A stretch of DNA of 39,356 bases, from assembly GCA_041844915.1 (NCBI GenBank), contig JBGZBY010000081.1, forward strand, positions 1 through 39,356, in the 5' to 3' direction. The translations under genes and the position numbers were made by a program. This DNA is from W11650 sp041844915. Its GTDB lineage: Bacteria; Bacillota; Clostridia; Lachnospirales; Vallitaleaceae. Positions 25,892 through 33,357 of the stretch are shown here, in pieces (position 1 is the stretch's first letter; every line of letters begins with the position of its first letter). The notes below the pieces were generated by a model that was not told where the DNA came from, ran no database searches, and was given only the letters and a program-made list of their open reading frames with translations.

Positions 25892-26605
25892 TATGCGCTT
25901 ATGAAGCGCCTTGCTATGGAGCAGCTGTTATGGGATTTTGTTATGAATAGCTTTGGAGGAAGTTTTTTGGAGGGGAGATAAGCTTTATGAGGCGCGCGAG
26001 GGCTGCGGCGAAGGGAAGCTGGTAGTCATGCGGCCTTTTTAAGGAAATGGCATCCAGACTGTGGCAGGGGACGAAAAATGCCAATATTTACAGAACAGAG
26101 GAAAAACGAGAAGGCGATAAAGGGATTGGAAAATGGTGTATTTGAACGGAGCGCTTATTATTTAAGGAAAGGGGCTTTTGGAGAAATGGCAAGGAGCCTG
26201 AAAAAAGAAAAACAAAGGTAGAAGCGCAAAAGAGAAGAAAAAAGAGAAGAATAAAAAAAGGGGGGATGAATAAAAAACAAAGTTAAGAATATGATTAACT
26301 TTATGAGAATGATGAAAAGAAAATGAGAGCAGGGGAAAAGGCGGATTTGTAATAATTTGTAATAATAGCAGGCGAGAAAAACAGAGGGAAACAAAAAAAT
26401 GCATAAAGAAAATAAATATAAAAAAGAAAATATAGTAATAAATAATTAAAAGTTAAAAAAACGGCTTGACATTTTGCGAAGCAAATGTTAAAATCAGATT
26501 AATAAAAAGAAAGAAACAAAGCAACTTTGTTAATGGTGTTTTGTAGCGGCGGAGAAGCGGAGCATAAGGACATACAAAAATAATACAAAGGAGAAAAGGA
26601 AAAAG
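25892..26605. other. Long gap between alpha-mannosidase and the transporter
   Basis: Some 714 bases without a supported gene. The + strand is heavily purine-rich from about 26160 to 26450; phenylalanine/leucine-rich frames on the other strand are its shadow. The transporter promoter is at the right end. No RNA gene or clear repeat unit was seen. Confidence 0.5.
26466..26494 (+). promoter_or_regulatory. Promoter with internal operator for the sugar ABC transporter
   Basis: TTGACA (26466-26471), 17 bases, then TAAAAT (26489-26494) is a near-consensus sigma-A promoter. The spacer contains a palindrome with perfect arms ACATTT (26469-26474) and AAATGT (26483-26488). A repressor bound there would cover both boxes. 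The LacI protein encoded 4 kb upstream is the likely binder. Confidence 0.8.
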
Positions 26606-27550
26606 ATGTGGAAGCCTGGGAAGAAGAAGTGGACAAAAGATGATACCGAGCTGACGTTGCTGGGACTGCCTACTTTTATATGGTATTTGATTTTTTGCTA
26701 TCTGCCGATGTTTGGGCTGATCATTGCATTCAAAAAATACAAAATAGTGATGGGAAAAGGCTTCTTGGAGAGCTTGTTTCGTAGCGAATGGGCAGGCTTT
26801 GGCAATTTTACTTATTTTATCAAGTCCAATGCGTTTTGGCTGGTGCTGCGTAATACGATTTTGTATAACGCTGTGTTTATTGTCTTAGGGATTGCGGTAC
26901 CAGTTGTATTGGCAATGATGATTAATCAGCTTTATTCTAAATGGAAATCCAAGACTTATCAGACGATGATGTTTTTTCCGCATTTTATGTCATGGGTAGT
27001 AATCAGCTTTTTCGTATATGCCTTTTTGAATCCGGATAAGGGACTTGTTAATCTGATTTTGCAGTCCTTGGGGAAGGATAAGATTAGTTGGTATGAAAGT
27101 CCTCAATATTGGCCGTTTATCTTAACCTTTATGGCACTTTGGAAAACGACGGGTTATAGCATGGTTGTATATTTGGCAAGCATTACCGGCATTGACCAAA
27201 GCCTTTATGAGGCGGCGGTAATTGACGGAGCGACGAAGCTTCAGCAGGCAAAGTATATTACTCTGCCCTCCATAAAACCAATCATTGTGATGATGTTTAT
27301 TTTAAGCTCAGGGCGTATTTTTTATTCGGACTTTGGTCTTTTCTATCAGGTTACCCGGCGAATTCCTGCACCGCTTTACGAGGTGGCGTCAACCTTTGAT
27401 ACTTATATTTATAATGCGATTATGGGTGGAGGAGTCAAACTAGAAAGAGTGGCAGCAGCAGGGCTATTCCAATCGGTTGCTTGCTGTCTTACCATTCTGT
27501 TGACCAATTATATCGTAACCAAGGTTGACAAGGATAGTGCGATTATATAA
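26606..27550 (+). CDS. Sugar ABC transporter permease, LplB family
   Basis: A 314-residue membrane permease of the LplB/YtcP type (CUT1 group) with six predicted transmembrane segments, opening FIWYLIFCYLPMFGLIIAFKKYK. The EAA loop that docks to the ATPase is YEAAVIDGATKLQQAKYITLPSIKP. With the second permease it forms the channel for an oligosaccharide, by context one containing mannose. No ATPase gene is present; such systems usually share an MsmX-like ATPase encoded elsewhere. GGAGAAAAGG precedes the ATG. Confidence 0.92.
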   Translation: MWKPGKKKWTKDDTELTLLGLPTFIWYLIFCYLPMFGLIIAFKKYKIVMGKGFLESLFRSEWAGFGNFTYFIKSNAFWLVLRNTILYNAVFIVLGIAVPVVLAMMINQLYSKWKSKTYQTMMFFPHFMSWVVISFFVYAFLNPDKGLVNLILQSLGKDKISWYESPQYWPFILTFMALWKTTGYSMVVYLASITGIDQSLYEAAVIDGATKLQQAKYITLPSIKPIIVMMFILSSGRIFYSDFGLFYQVTRRIPAPLYEVASTFDTYIYNAIMGGGVKLERVAAAGLFQSVACCLTILLTNYIVTKVDKDSAII

Positions 27551-27560
27551 GGAGAAGAAG

Positions 27561-28454
27561 ATGAAAAGCAGAACTTTAAATCAGATAAAGCCGGCAACCA
27601 ACCTTGCATTCAACATTGTCTTTTTTATAGCAGCGGCAATATCAATTCTACCGGTTATTTTCGTATTTATGATTTCGATTAGCTCCGAATATTCCTTAAG
27701 TCATTTTGGTTATCTCTTCATCCCGGAAGAGTTTTCGATGGCAGCATATAATTTTCTGTGGAAAGAGCGGAGAATTATTTTAAGCGCCTTTTGGATTTCT
27801 GTTTTTGTAACAGTAGTGGGCGTGCTGATCGGATTGGTTTTGACGGCGACAATGGGCTATGTGCTGTCGAGAAAGGAATTTAAGCTAAATGGCTTTTATA
27901 CGGGAGTTGTCTTTATCCCGATGATTTTTAACGGAGGTATGATCGCCAGCTATGTGGTAATGGTCAATATCCTGAAACTGAAGGACAATATATGGGCGCT
28001 GATCTTACCGATAGCGGTATCCTCGTTTAATATTATCATATGTAAGACCTTCTTTCGCAATACCGTTCCCGATTCAATTATTGAATCAGGGAAAATAGAC
28101 GGAGCTTCGCAGCTTCAGATTTTTACGCGGATTGTGCTGCCGATTTCCAAACCGGTGCTGGCGACGATTGGGCTGTTTTTATCCTTTGGATATTGGAATG
28201 ATTGGTTTCAAGCAGCACTTTATATTACTAAGCCGGAAATGAATTCTCTTCAGGCTATGTTAAATGGTATTTTGCAGAATGTAGAGTACATGAACAAGCA
28301 TCCAGAATATGCGACAGCATTGCAGCAGCAGATCCCATCGGAATCGGTGCGAATGGCGATTGCGATTGTAGTAGTTGTACCAATTGCGCTGGCATATCCC
28401 TTCTTTCAGAAATATTTTATTACCGGTCTGACAATCGGAGCAGTAAAGGGCTAA
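27561..28454 (+). CDS. Sugar ABC transporter permease, YtcP/LplC family
   Basis: A 297-residue partner permease with six transmembrane segments and the EAA-loop variant ESGKIDGASQLQIFTRIVLPISKPVLATIGLF. It begins ten bases after the first permease stop with GGAGAAGAAG before its ATG; an in-frame start at 27525 would overlap the first permease and is less likely. The C-terminus (YPFFQKYFITGLTIGAVKG) is the conserved family ending, so the gene is intact. Confidence 0.92.
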   Translation: MKSRTLNQIKPATNLAFNIVFFIAAAISILPVIFVFMISISSEYSLSHFGYLFIPEEFSMAAYNFLWKERRIILSAFWISVFVTVVGVLIGLVLTATMGYVLSRKEFKLNGFYTGVVFIPMIFNGGMIASYVVMVNILKLKDNIWALILPIAVSSFNIIICKTFFRNTVPDSIIESGKIDGASQLQIFTRIVLPISKPVLATIGLFLSFGYWNDWFQAALYITKPEMNSLQAMLNGILQNVEYMNKHPEYATALQQQIPSESVRMAIAIVVVVPIALAYPFFQKYFITGLTIGAVKG

Positions 28455-28495
28455 AGCGGGAGAAGAAAAAATTTGCAGTATTTTATCAAGATGGC

Positions 28496-28563
28496 AACAG
28501 GATGATTCCGTTGACGGATCGGCCTGTTACTATAAAAAAACGGGAAAATTCATTTTCCGTTTT
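28496..28563 (+). terminator. Two hairpins after the permeases, the second terminator-like
   Basis: The first hairpin has outer arms AACAGG (28496-28501) and CCTGTT (28523-28528) and inner arms TCCGT and ACGGA with a two-base loop. The second pairs AAAACGG-AAAAT (28537-28549, one bulged G) with ATTTTCCGTTTT (28552-28563). The latter could terminate part of the transcripts or protect the binding-protein message. Confidence 0.55.
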
Positions 28564-28569
28564 GAAGTT

Positions 28570-28633
28570 GCATTCAGATTCTTTCAAGAGCTGTTTTTAC
28601 AAAGGAAAAAGCTTATTGAAAGCAGCTGAATGC
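28570..28633 (+). other. Extended hairpin leader before the substrate-binding protein gene
   Basis: Nested perfect arms GCATTCAG (28570-28577) / CTGAATGC (28626-28633) and CTTTCAA (28581-28587) / TTGAAAG (28616-28622) make a long stem, with a further AGCT/AGCT pair inside. The ribosome binding site AAAGGAGG starts some 20 bases after it. It may be an RNA stability element; no known riboswitch class fits. Confidence 0.5.
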
Positions 28634-28667
28634 GCGATAACAGCAACCTAATAAAAGGAGGAAAAAT

Positions 28668-30182
28668 ATGAAAAAATTAACATCACTGGTGTTGGCGATG
28701 GCGTTGCTTCTTTCCTTGGCAGCTTGCAGTCCTAAGACGGAAACTACAAGTACGGAAACAAAGACAGAATCTGCGGCCACAGAAACAAAGACGGAAACGA
28801 CAACAACTGAGGAAACAAAGACAGAAACCACAGCAGAAGCTACAACGCAAAAGGAAATTGTTCCGTTGAAATGGATTTTGATCGGCGGTTCACAGCCGGC
28901 AAATTATGAGGCTTGGAAAACTCATATCAACAAATATTTAAATGAGAAAATCGGCGTAGAATTGGATGTTGAAATTATCTCTTGGGGCGACTGGGACAGC
29001 AAGAGAAATGCAATTGTTAGCACCAATCAGCCTTATGACATCGTATTTACCAATTTGGGAACCTTTGTAAGCGATGTTAAATTAGGGGCATTTGCTGATA
29101 TTAGCGAATTATTGAATAACACTCCTGATTTGAAAGGGCTGATGCCTGAAAAATATTGGGATTCTGTAAAAGTAGATGGAAAAATTTACGGTGTGCCGAC
29201 ATATAAAGATAGTTCTGTAACCGGATACTTTATTTGGGATAAGGAAATGCTGGATAAGTATGAAATCAAAAATGTAGAAGAGTTAAACACTTTGGAAAAA
29301 GCAAAGGATGCTTTGCAAAAGATTACAGATGGAGAAAAGAAGCCGGCATTAGTTTTAGGACAATCGCAGGGTATTGAACCAGCTGAGTTTTATGACAGCA
29401 TGGGTATGGCTTTGCCGATTGGTGTTAAGATTGATGATAACTCCCGCAAAGTAGTGAAAATCTACGAACAGGAAAATGTGAAAAAGCATTATGAAACATT
29501 ATACAGCATGTTTAAGAGTGGTATTATCAACTCGGATGCCCTGACCTTGACAGAATTGCCGAAATATCGTGCTTTCTTCTGGGCGCAGGGTTGGAGCGGC
29601 GCAGCCAAGACCGTTTGGGGTCCGAATATGGGCAAGGAAGTTGTCGCAGTTCAAAATGGGGATACAGTTTTGAGCAATGATACTGTTCGCGGTTCCATCA
29701 ACTGTATTTCTGCCAGCTCGAAATATCCGGAAAAAGCTTTGGAATTATTGCAGTTGGTCAACACCGATACCTATGTTCGCGATGCTTTATACTACGGCTT
29801 AGAGGGTGATAACTTTGTGTATACCACGGACAAGAAGGTTCATAAGAATAATTCGGATTGGAGCATGGCAGGCTATGCACAGGGAACCTTCTTCAATGTC
29901 AGTATGCTGGATGATGTTGACTTTAATCAATGGGACGAAGTAAAAGAATTAAATGAAAAGGCAATTGCTTCCGTTCTGTTGGGCTTTAATCTCAATACTG
30001 ATGAGTTTGAAGATGAGTTGGCAAATTGCAGTGAAGTTTCCAAGAAATACAGAAACCAGCTGCTTACAGGTGCAGGCAATCCGGATGAGGTTATTGCCAA
30101 ATTGGATGAGGAATTGACAAAAGCCGGCATTGATACTATTATAGAAAAGGTGCAGGCACAAATTGACGCAGCATACAAATAA
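28668..30182 (+). CDS. Sugar ABC transporter substrate-binding lipoprotein
   Basis: A 504-residue extracellular binding protein. The signal peptide ends in LLSLAACSP, so Cys is the lipid anchor. A Thr/Glu/Lys-rich linker (about residues 25-60, repeats of TETKTE) spaces it from the membrane. The fold starts at about residue 64 (PLKWILIGGSQPANYEAWKTHINKYL), and the C-terminal part (about 370-504, ending in VQAQIDAAYK) resembles the DUF3502 ending of LplA-type proteins. With the two permeases before it, it should capture a mannose-containing oligosaccharide. AAAAGGAGG precedes the ATG. In many operons of this kind it comes first; here it is third, behind hairpins that may adjust its message level. 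Confidence 0.92.
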   Translation: MKKLTSLVLAMALLLSLAACSPKTETTSTETKTESAATETKTETTTTEETKTETTAEATTQKEIVPLKWILIGGSQPANYEAWKTHINKYLNEKIGVELDVEIISWGDWDSKRNAIVSTNQPYDIVFTNLGTFVSDVKLGAFADISELLNNTPDLKGLMPEKYWDSVKVDGKIYGVPTYKDSSVTGYFIWDKEMLDKYEIKNVEELNTLEKAKDALQKITDGEKKPALVLGQSQGIEPAEFYDSMGMALPIGVKIDDNSRKVVKIYEQENVKKHYETLYSMFKSGIINSDALTLTELPKYRAFFWAQGWSGAAKTVWGPNMGKEVVAVQNGDTVLSNDTVRGSINCISASSKYPEKALELLQLVNTDTYVRDALYYGLEGDNFVYTTDKKVHKNNSDWSMAGYAQGTFFNVSMLDDVDFNQWDEVKELNEKAIASVLLGFNLNTDEFEDELANCSEVSKKYRNQLLTGAGNPDEVIAKLDEELTKAGIDTIIEKVQAQIDAAYK

Positions 30183-30458
30183 GCCCGACAGTCTTACGCG
30201 CAAAAAAATAGCGGAAAGCTTTCTTTGAGGGCGATTTTCAGGCGGCAATAATAAAGGCCTTCCTTAGCGGGAAGGAATTGGACAAAACTGTGTTTGCTGC
30301 CGCAGGCGCTAAGGGAAGCTGACCCTTCCGGCTAAAATCAGGCGGAAAAGCTCGGCGCGAGGTTGATTGGCAGACAGCGGGAAGGGAATACATGGAAAGC
30401 AAAGCAGAGAAACAGTGTATTCCCTTCTTTATTATTTAGAGTGTATAGGAGAAGAGAA

Positions 30459-31448
30459 ATGGCAAAAATTATTGGAAATTCATTGCCGAATATTCCATGG
30501 GAAGAAAAGCCGGAGGGCTGTAGGAAGCCGATTTGGCGTTATAGCAAAAATCCGATTATTGGCAGGGATGCCACGAAGCGTTCCAACAGCGTTTTTAACA
30601 GCGCAGTTGTGCCGTTTGGCGACGGTTTTGTCGGAGTTTTCCGCTGTGACAGCTTGTCAATCAGCATGGATATTTTTCTGGGAAGAAGTAAGGATGGAAT
30701 TCAATGGGAAATTGAGGAGGAGCCGATTCGATTTGTCGGAGCGGATAAAGAAATATTAAATCGGGAATATCGCTATGATCCCAGAGTATGCTTTATGGAG
30801 GATCGTTATTATATTACTTGGTGCAATGGCTACCATGGGCCGACGATCGGGATGGCATATACCTTTGATTTTAAAGAATTTGTTCAATTGGAGAATGCTT
30901 TTTTGCCTTTTAATCGCAACGGCGTTTTGTTTCCAAGAAAAATTGGTGAAAATTATATGATGATGAGCCGACCCAGCGATAATGGGCATACTCCGTTTGG
31001 TGATATCTTTGTTAGCCAATCGAAGGATTTGGAGTTTTGGGGAAGACATCGCTATATGATGGGAGCGATCAAAGGCGATCTTTCGGCATGGCAGTCCACG
31101 AAAATCGGGCCCGGCCCCATTCCGATAGAAACGGACGAGGGCTGGCTGATGATTTACCATGGAGTAATTACCACCTGCAACGGCTTTGTATATCGAATGG
31201 GCACGGCGCTGCTGGATATTAATGAGCCGTGGAAAGTGCTTTATCGCAGCAGGGATTATTTGCTGGCGCCGCATGAATACTATGAATGCGTTGGAGATGT
31301 GCCGAATGTGGTGTTCCCCTGCGCGACGCTTACTGATGCGGATACCGGCAGAATTGCGGTTTATTATGGCTGTGCCGATACTGTAACTGGAATTGCCTTT
31401 ACCACGATAGATGAGTTGCTTCGCTTTACCAAGGAAAATGCAATGTAA
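30459..31448 (+). CDS. GH130 beta-mannoside phosphorylase
   Basis: A 329-residue five-bladed beta-propeller enzyme of family GH130, the length of the subfamily 2 group (beta-1,4-mannooligosaccharide or mannosyl-N-acetylglucosamine phosphorylases). It cleaves a beta-mannosidic bond with phosphate to give mannose 1-phosphate. Asp107 in YRYDPRVCFMEDRYYITW sits where the catalytic acid of the family is found; the motifs NSVFNSAVV at the N-terminus and GPGPIPIETDEGWLMIYHGV fit GH130. No signal peptide is seen. The start at 30459 has AGGAGAAGAG upstream; the frame is open back to 30363. The 276-base gap before it holds a hairpin (CCTTCC at 30258 facing GGAAGG at 30270). With GH38 it suggests stepwise degradation of Man-GlcNAc cores or mannan. 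Bond specificity is inferred. Confidence 0.88.
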   Translation: MAKIIGNSLPNIPWEEKPEGCRKPIWRYSKNPIIGRDATKRSNSVFNSAVVPFGDGFVGVFRCDSLSISMDIFLGRSKDGIQWEIEEEPIRFVGADKEILNREYRYDPRVCFMEDRYYITWCNGYHGPTIGMAYTFDFKEFVQLENAFLPFNRNGVLFPRKIGENYMMMSRPSDNGHTPFGDIFVSQSKDLEFWGRHRYMMGAIKGDLSAWQSTKIGPGPIPIETDEGWLMIYHGVITTCNGFVYRMGTALLDINEPWKVLYRSRDYLLAPHEYYECVGDVPNVVFPCATLTDADTGRIAVYYGCADTVTGIAFTTIDELLRFTKENAM

Positions 31449-31549
31449 AGGCTTATCTCTGCAAGGCAGCAGAAGGCAGCGGAACGCATAGTCTGCTAAA
31501 AAAGCGCAAGACCGGGCTGGCAGTCGACCGGAAAATGAAATAGGAAAAT

Positions 31550-31705
31550 CAAAAGGGAGCGCTGCAAAATGCTCTTTAAAAAATGAAAAAAATAAAAAAC
31601 AAGCAAAAGGGGCTGTTGCAAAATAGCCCCTAAAAAAATGAAAAACTAAATATAAAAACAAGCAAAAGCACATGGAAAGGAGAATTTCAATCCATGTGCT
31701 TTTGC
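31550..31705. repeat. Three hairpin repeat units after the GH130 gene
   Basis: Units start at about 31550, 31604 and 31663 with GCAAAAG or CAAAAGG, and the first two share the pattern TGCAAAAT and AAAAAATGAAAAA before an AAAACAAG end. Each contains an inverted repeat: short in the first (GGAGC/GCTC), AGGGGCT/AGCCCCT (31608-31614, 31625-31631) in the second, and a perfect 15-bp stem GCAAAAGCACATGGA (31662-31676) with 31691-31705 in the third. They may end transcription of the mannoside operon, and also resemble short mobile hairpin elements. The rest of the gap 31449-31881 holds only the ATPase promoter. Confidence 0.65.
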
Positions 31706-31789
31706 GATATAATTTATTTATGCGAAAAACTATGTTACAGAAATTTTACATATCCAAACCATCCAACAAAAAAGTTTTAATATACAATA

Positions 31790-31846
31790 AGTTTTTACGG
31801 ATTAAACGTAAAAACTATTGGTATTTACGAACTTTTTCGATATACT
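31790..31846 (+). promoter_or_regulatory. Palindrome and promoter before the AAA/DUF4143 ATPase gene
   Basis: A perfect palindrome with 10-bp arms, AGTTTTTACG (31790-31799) and CGTAAAAACT (31807-31816), abuts a promoter TTGGTA (31818-31823)-N17-TATACT (31841-31846). With one bulge the arms extend to about 14 bp. The sequence between promoter and start contains three copies of GGAATAA (from 31848) ending in AAGGAGG. A dedicated repressor or activator site is likely. Confidence 0.65.
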
Positions 31847-31881
31847 AGGAATAAGGAATAAGGAATAAGGAGGCGAGTGAT

Positions 31882-33081
31882 ATGATTATCCGATCAAACT
31901 ATATGAATACGCTGAAAACCTATCGGGATGTTCCACTAGTGAAGATATTAGCGGGAATCCGGCGCTGTGGTAAATCCACAATTTTAGATATGCTGCGGGA
32001 TGATCTGCTGGAAAGCGGGATTGCCGCAGACCATATTATCAGTATGCGATATACGTCGGAGAATTTTGATGATGGTATGACCGACAAAGATATGTATAAC
32101 GGTATAAAGGGGCAAATGACCGATGATGGGCGCTACTACCTTTTGCTGGATGAAGTACAGGAAATCGAAGGTTGGGAAAAAGCAGTCAATAGTCTGTTGG
32201 AGAATGCCAACACCGATATTTATGTGACCGGCTCCAATTCCAGGCTGATGTCCAGCGAAATATCCACCTACTTGACAGGGCGGTACATTTCCATTCCAGT
32301 GTATACATTATCTTTTGCTGAGTATTTGGAATTCAAAAAATCAGATTCCCGTTCTCCAAAGGAATTGTTAAACGAATACCTGCGATTGGGCAGTTTCCCC
32401 ATTGTGGCGCTGAGCAACTTTGACGAGCGCTCCGCCTATCAGATTGTGGAGGGCATTTATAATTCTGTTATTACGAACGATATTACAAAACGGCACAACA
32501 TCACGAACTTTGATTTATTTAACCGTGTTGTAAAGTATATCGTGGAAAATGTGGGCAAAACCTTTTCGACCAATGCCATTGCGAAGTTTCTCAAAAGCGA
32601 GGGACGTTCCTTGTCAGTGGAGGCGGTTTATAATTATCTGAACTGGCTGGAAAAGGCGTTTGTGATCTATCGCTGCCAGCGGTATGATTTGCAGGGCAAA
32701 TCTGTACTGAAAACCCAGGAGAAATTCTATCTGGCAGATGCGTCCCTAAAATACTGCATCATGGGATTTAACCCAAAGTCAATCGCGGCTATGCTGGAGA
32801 ACATTGTATATTTTGAGCTGCGGCGTCGAGGTTATGAGGTCTATATCGGAAAAAACGAAACGAAAGAAATTGATTTTGTGGCAGTGCAGCGCGACGAGCG
32901 TATCTACGTTCAGGTATGCCGTAGACTACCGGAGGAGTCGGATTGGGAGGTTGCCAATCTCCTTGAAATCAAAGACCACTATCCGAAATATGTGGTAACG
33001 TTGGACGAACTGGCCACTGGAAACATCAATGGGGTGAAAATCGTGCATTTGGTAGATTTTCTGCTTAGTGCTGGGTATTGA
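31882..33081 (+). CDS. AAA-type ATPase with DUF4143 domain
   Basis: A 399-residue protein of the AAA_14/DUF4143 group. The N-terminal P-loop ATPase has Walker A AGIRRCGKST near 24-33 and Walker B YYLLLDEVQ near 86-94, with TGSNSRLMSSEISTYLTGRY as the sensor segment. A winged-helix-like segment follows (STNAIAKFLKSEGRSLSVEAVYNYL), and the C-terminal DUF4143 part holds EIDFVAVQRDERIYVQVC, a PD-(D/E)XK-like core with E-I-D-F. Such genes are abundant, mobile and of unsettled function; some may act in defence or DNA handling. AAGGAGG precedes the ATG. Codon use appears more mixed than in its neighbours, and it stands alone behind its own palindromic promoter, consistent with acquisition. Confidence 0.88.
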   Translation: MIIRSNYMNTLKTYRDVPLVKILAGIRRCGKSTILDMLRDDLLESGIAADHIISMRYTSENFDDGMTDKDMYNGIKGQMTDDGRYYLLLDEVQEIEGWEKAVNSLLENANTDIYVTGSNSRLMSSEISTYLTGRYISIPVYTLSFAEYLEFKKSDSRSPKELLNEYLRLGSFPIVALSNFDERSAYQIVEGIYNSVITNDITKRHNITNFDLFNRVVKYIVENVGKTFSTNAIAKFLKSEGRSLSVEAVYNYLNWLEKAFVIYRCQRYDLQGKSVLKTQEKFYLADASLKYCIMGFNPKSIAAMLENIVYFELRRRGYEVYIGKNETKEIDFVAVQRDERIYVQVCRRLPEESDWEVANLLEIKDHYPKYVVTLDELATGNINGVKIVHLVDFLLSAGY

Positions 33082-33240
33082 AACAAGAGAAGATGTGATA
33101 AATATGGCAGAAAGCAAATTCCCATTTCCAATTTATCAAAGAAATTTGCTTATGATTTTGATAAATCCTTCCAAAGGAAACCGAAAAACAGGGCTAAAAA
33201 CGAACAAGAAAACTGGGAAAACAGAAAAAATAAATTTAAA

Positions 33241-33286
33241 AATTCCACAAATTGAGGACGACTTTTTTAAAAAAAATTGTTAAAAT
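33241..33286 (+). promoter_or_regulatory. Promoter copy 1 of the SLH protein pair
   Basis: The 46 bases from AATTCCACAA to TAAAAT match 34838-34883 with about seven differences. A TAAAAT -10 box at 33281-33286 has GGACGACTTTTTT at the -35 position, not a standard TTGACA. The likely RNA start is about 65 bases before the coding region. Between the ATPase and here a lysine-rich 59-codon frame (33105-33283) has no convincing ribosome site and is not called. Confidence 0.55.
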
Positions 33287-33357
33287 AAAAGACAAAGAAA
33301 AATTAAAACCGGATACAAAATCCATTTTATAGCATAGGTATCTTACAGGAGGGTAGA

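Noticed and set aside
26158..26404. Two minus-strand Phe/Leu-rich frames that look like membrane proteins
   Set aside because: They mirror a purine-rich + strand; composition is that of the skew and no ribosome site is present.
28570..28633. Possible riboswitch before the binding-protein gene
   Set aside because: Single long stem without the multi-helix core of a known class; kept only as a structured leader.
31550..31705. Possible CRISPR array
   Set aside because: Only three units, repeats are not identical, and the spaces between them are themselves repeated rather than unique.
33105..33283. 59-codon Lys-rich frame before SLH copy 1
   Set aside because: No clear ribosome site, runs into the promoter block, and has no counterpart before SLH copy 2.
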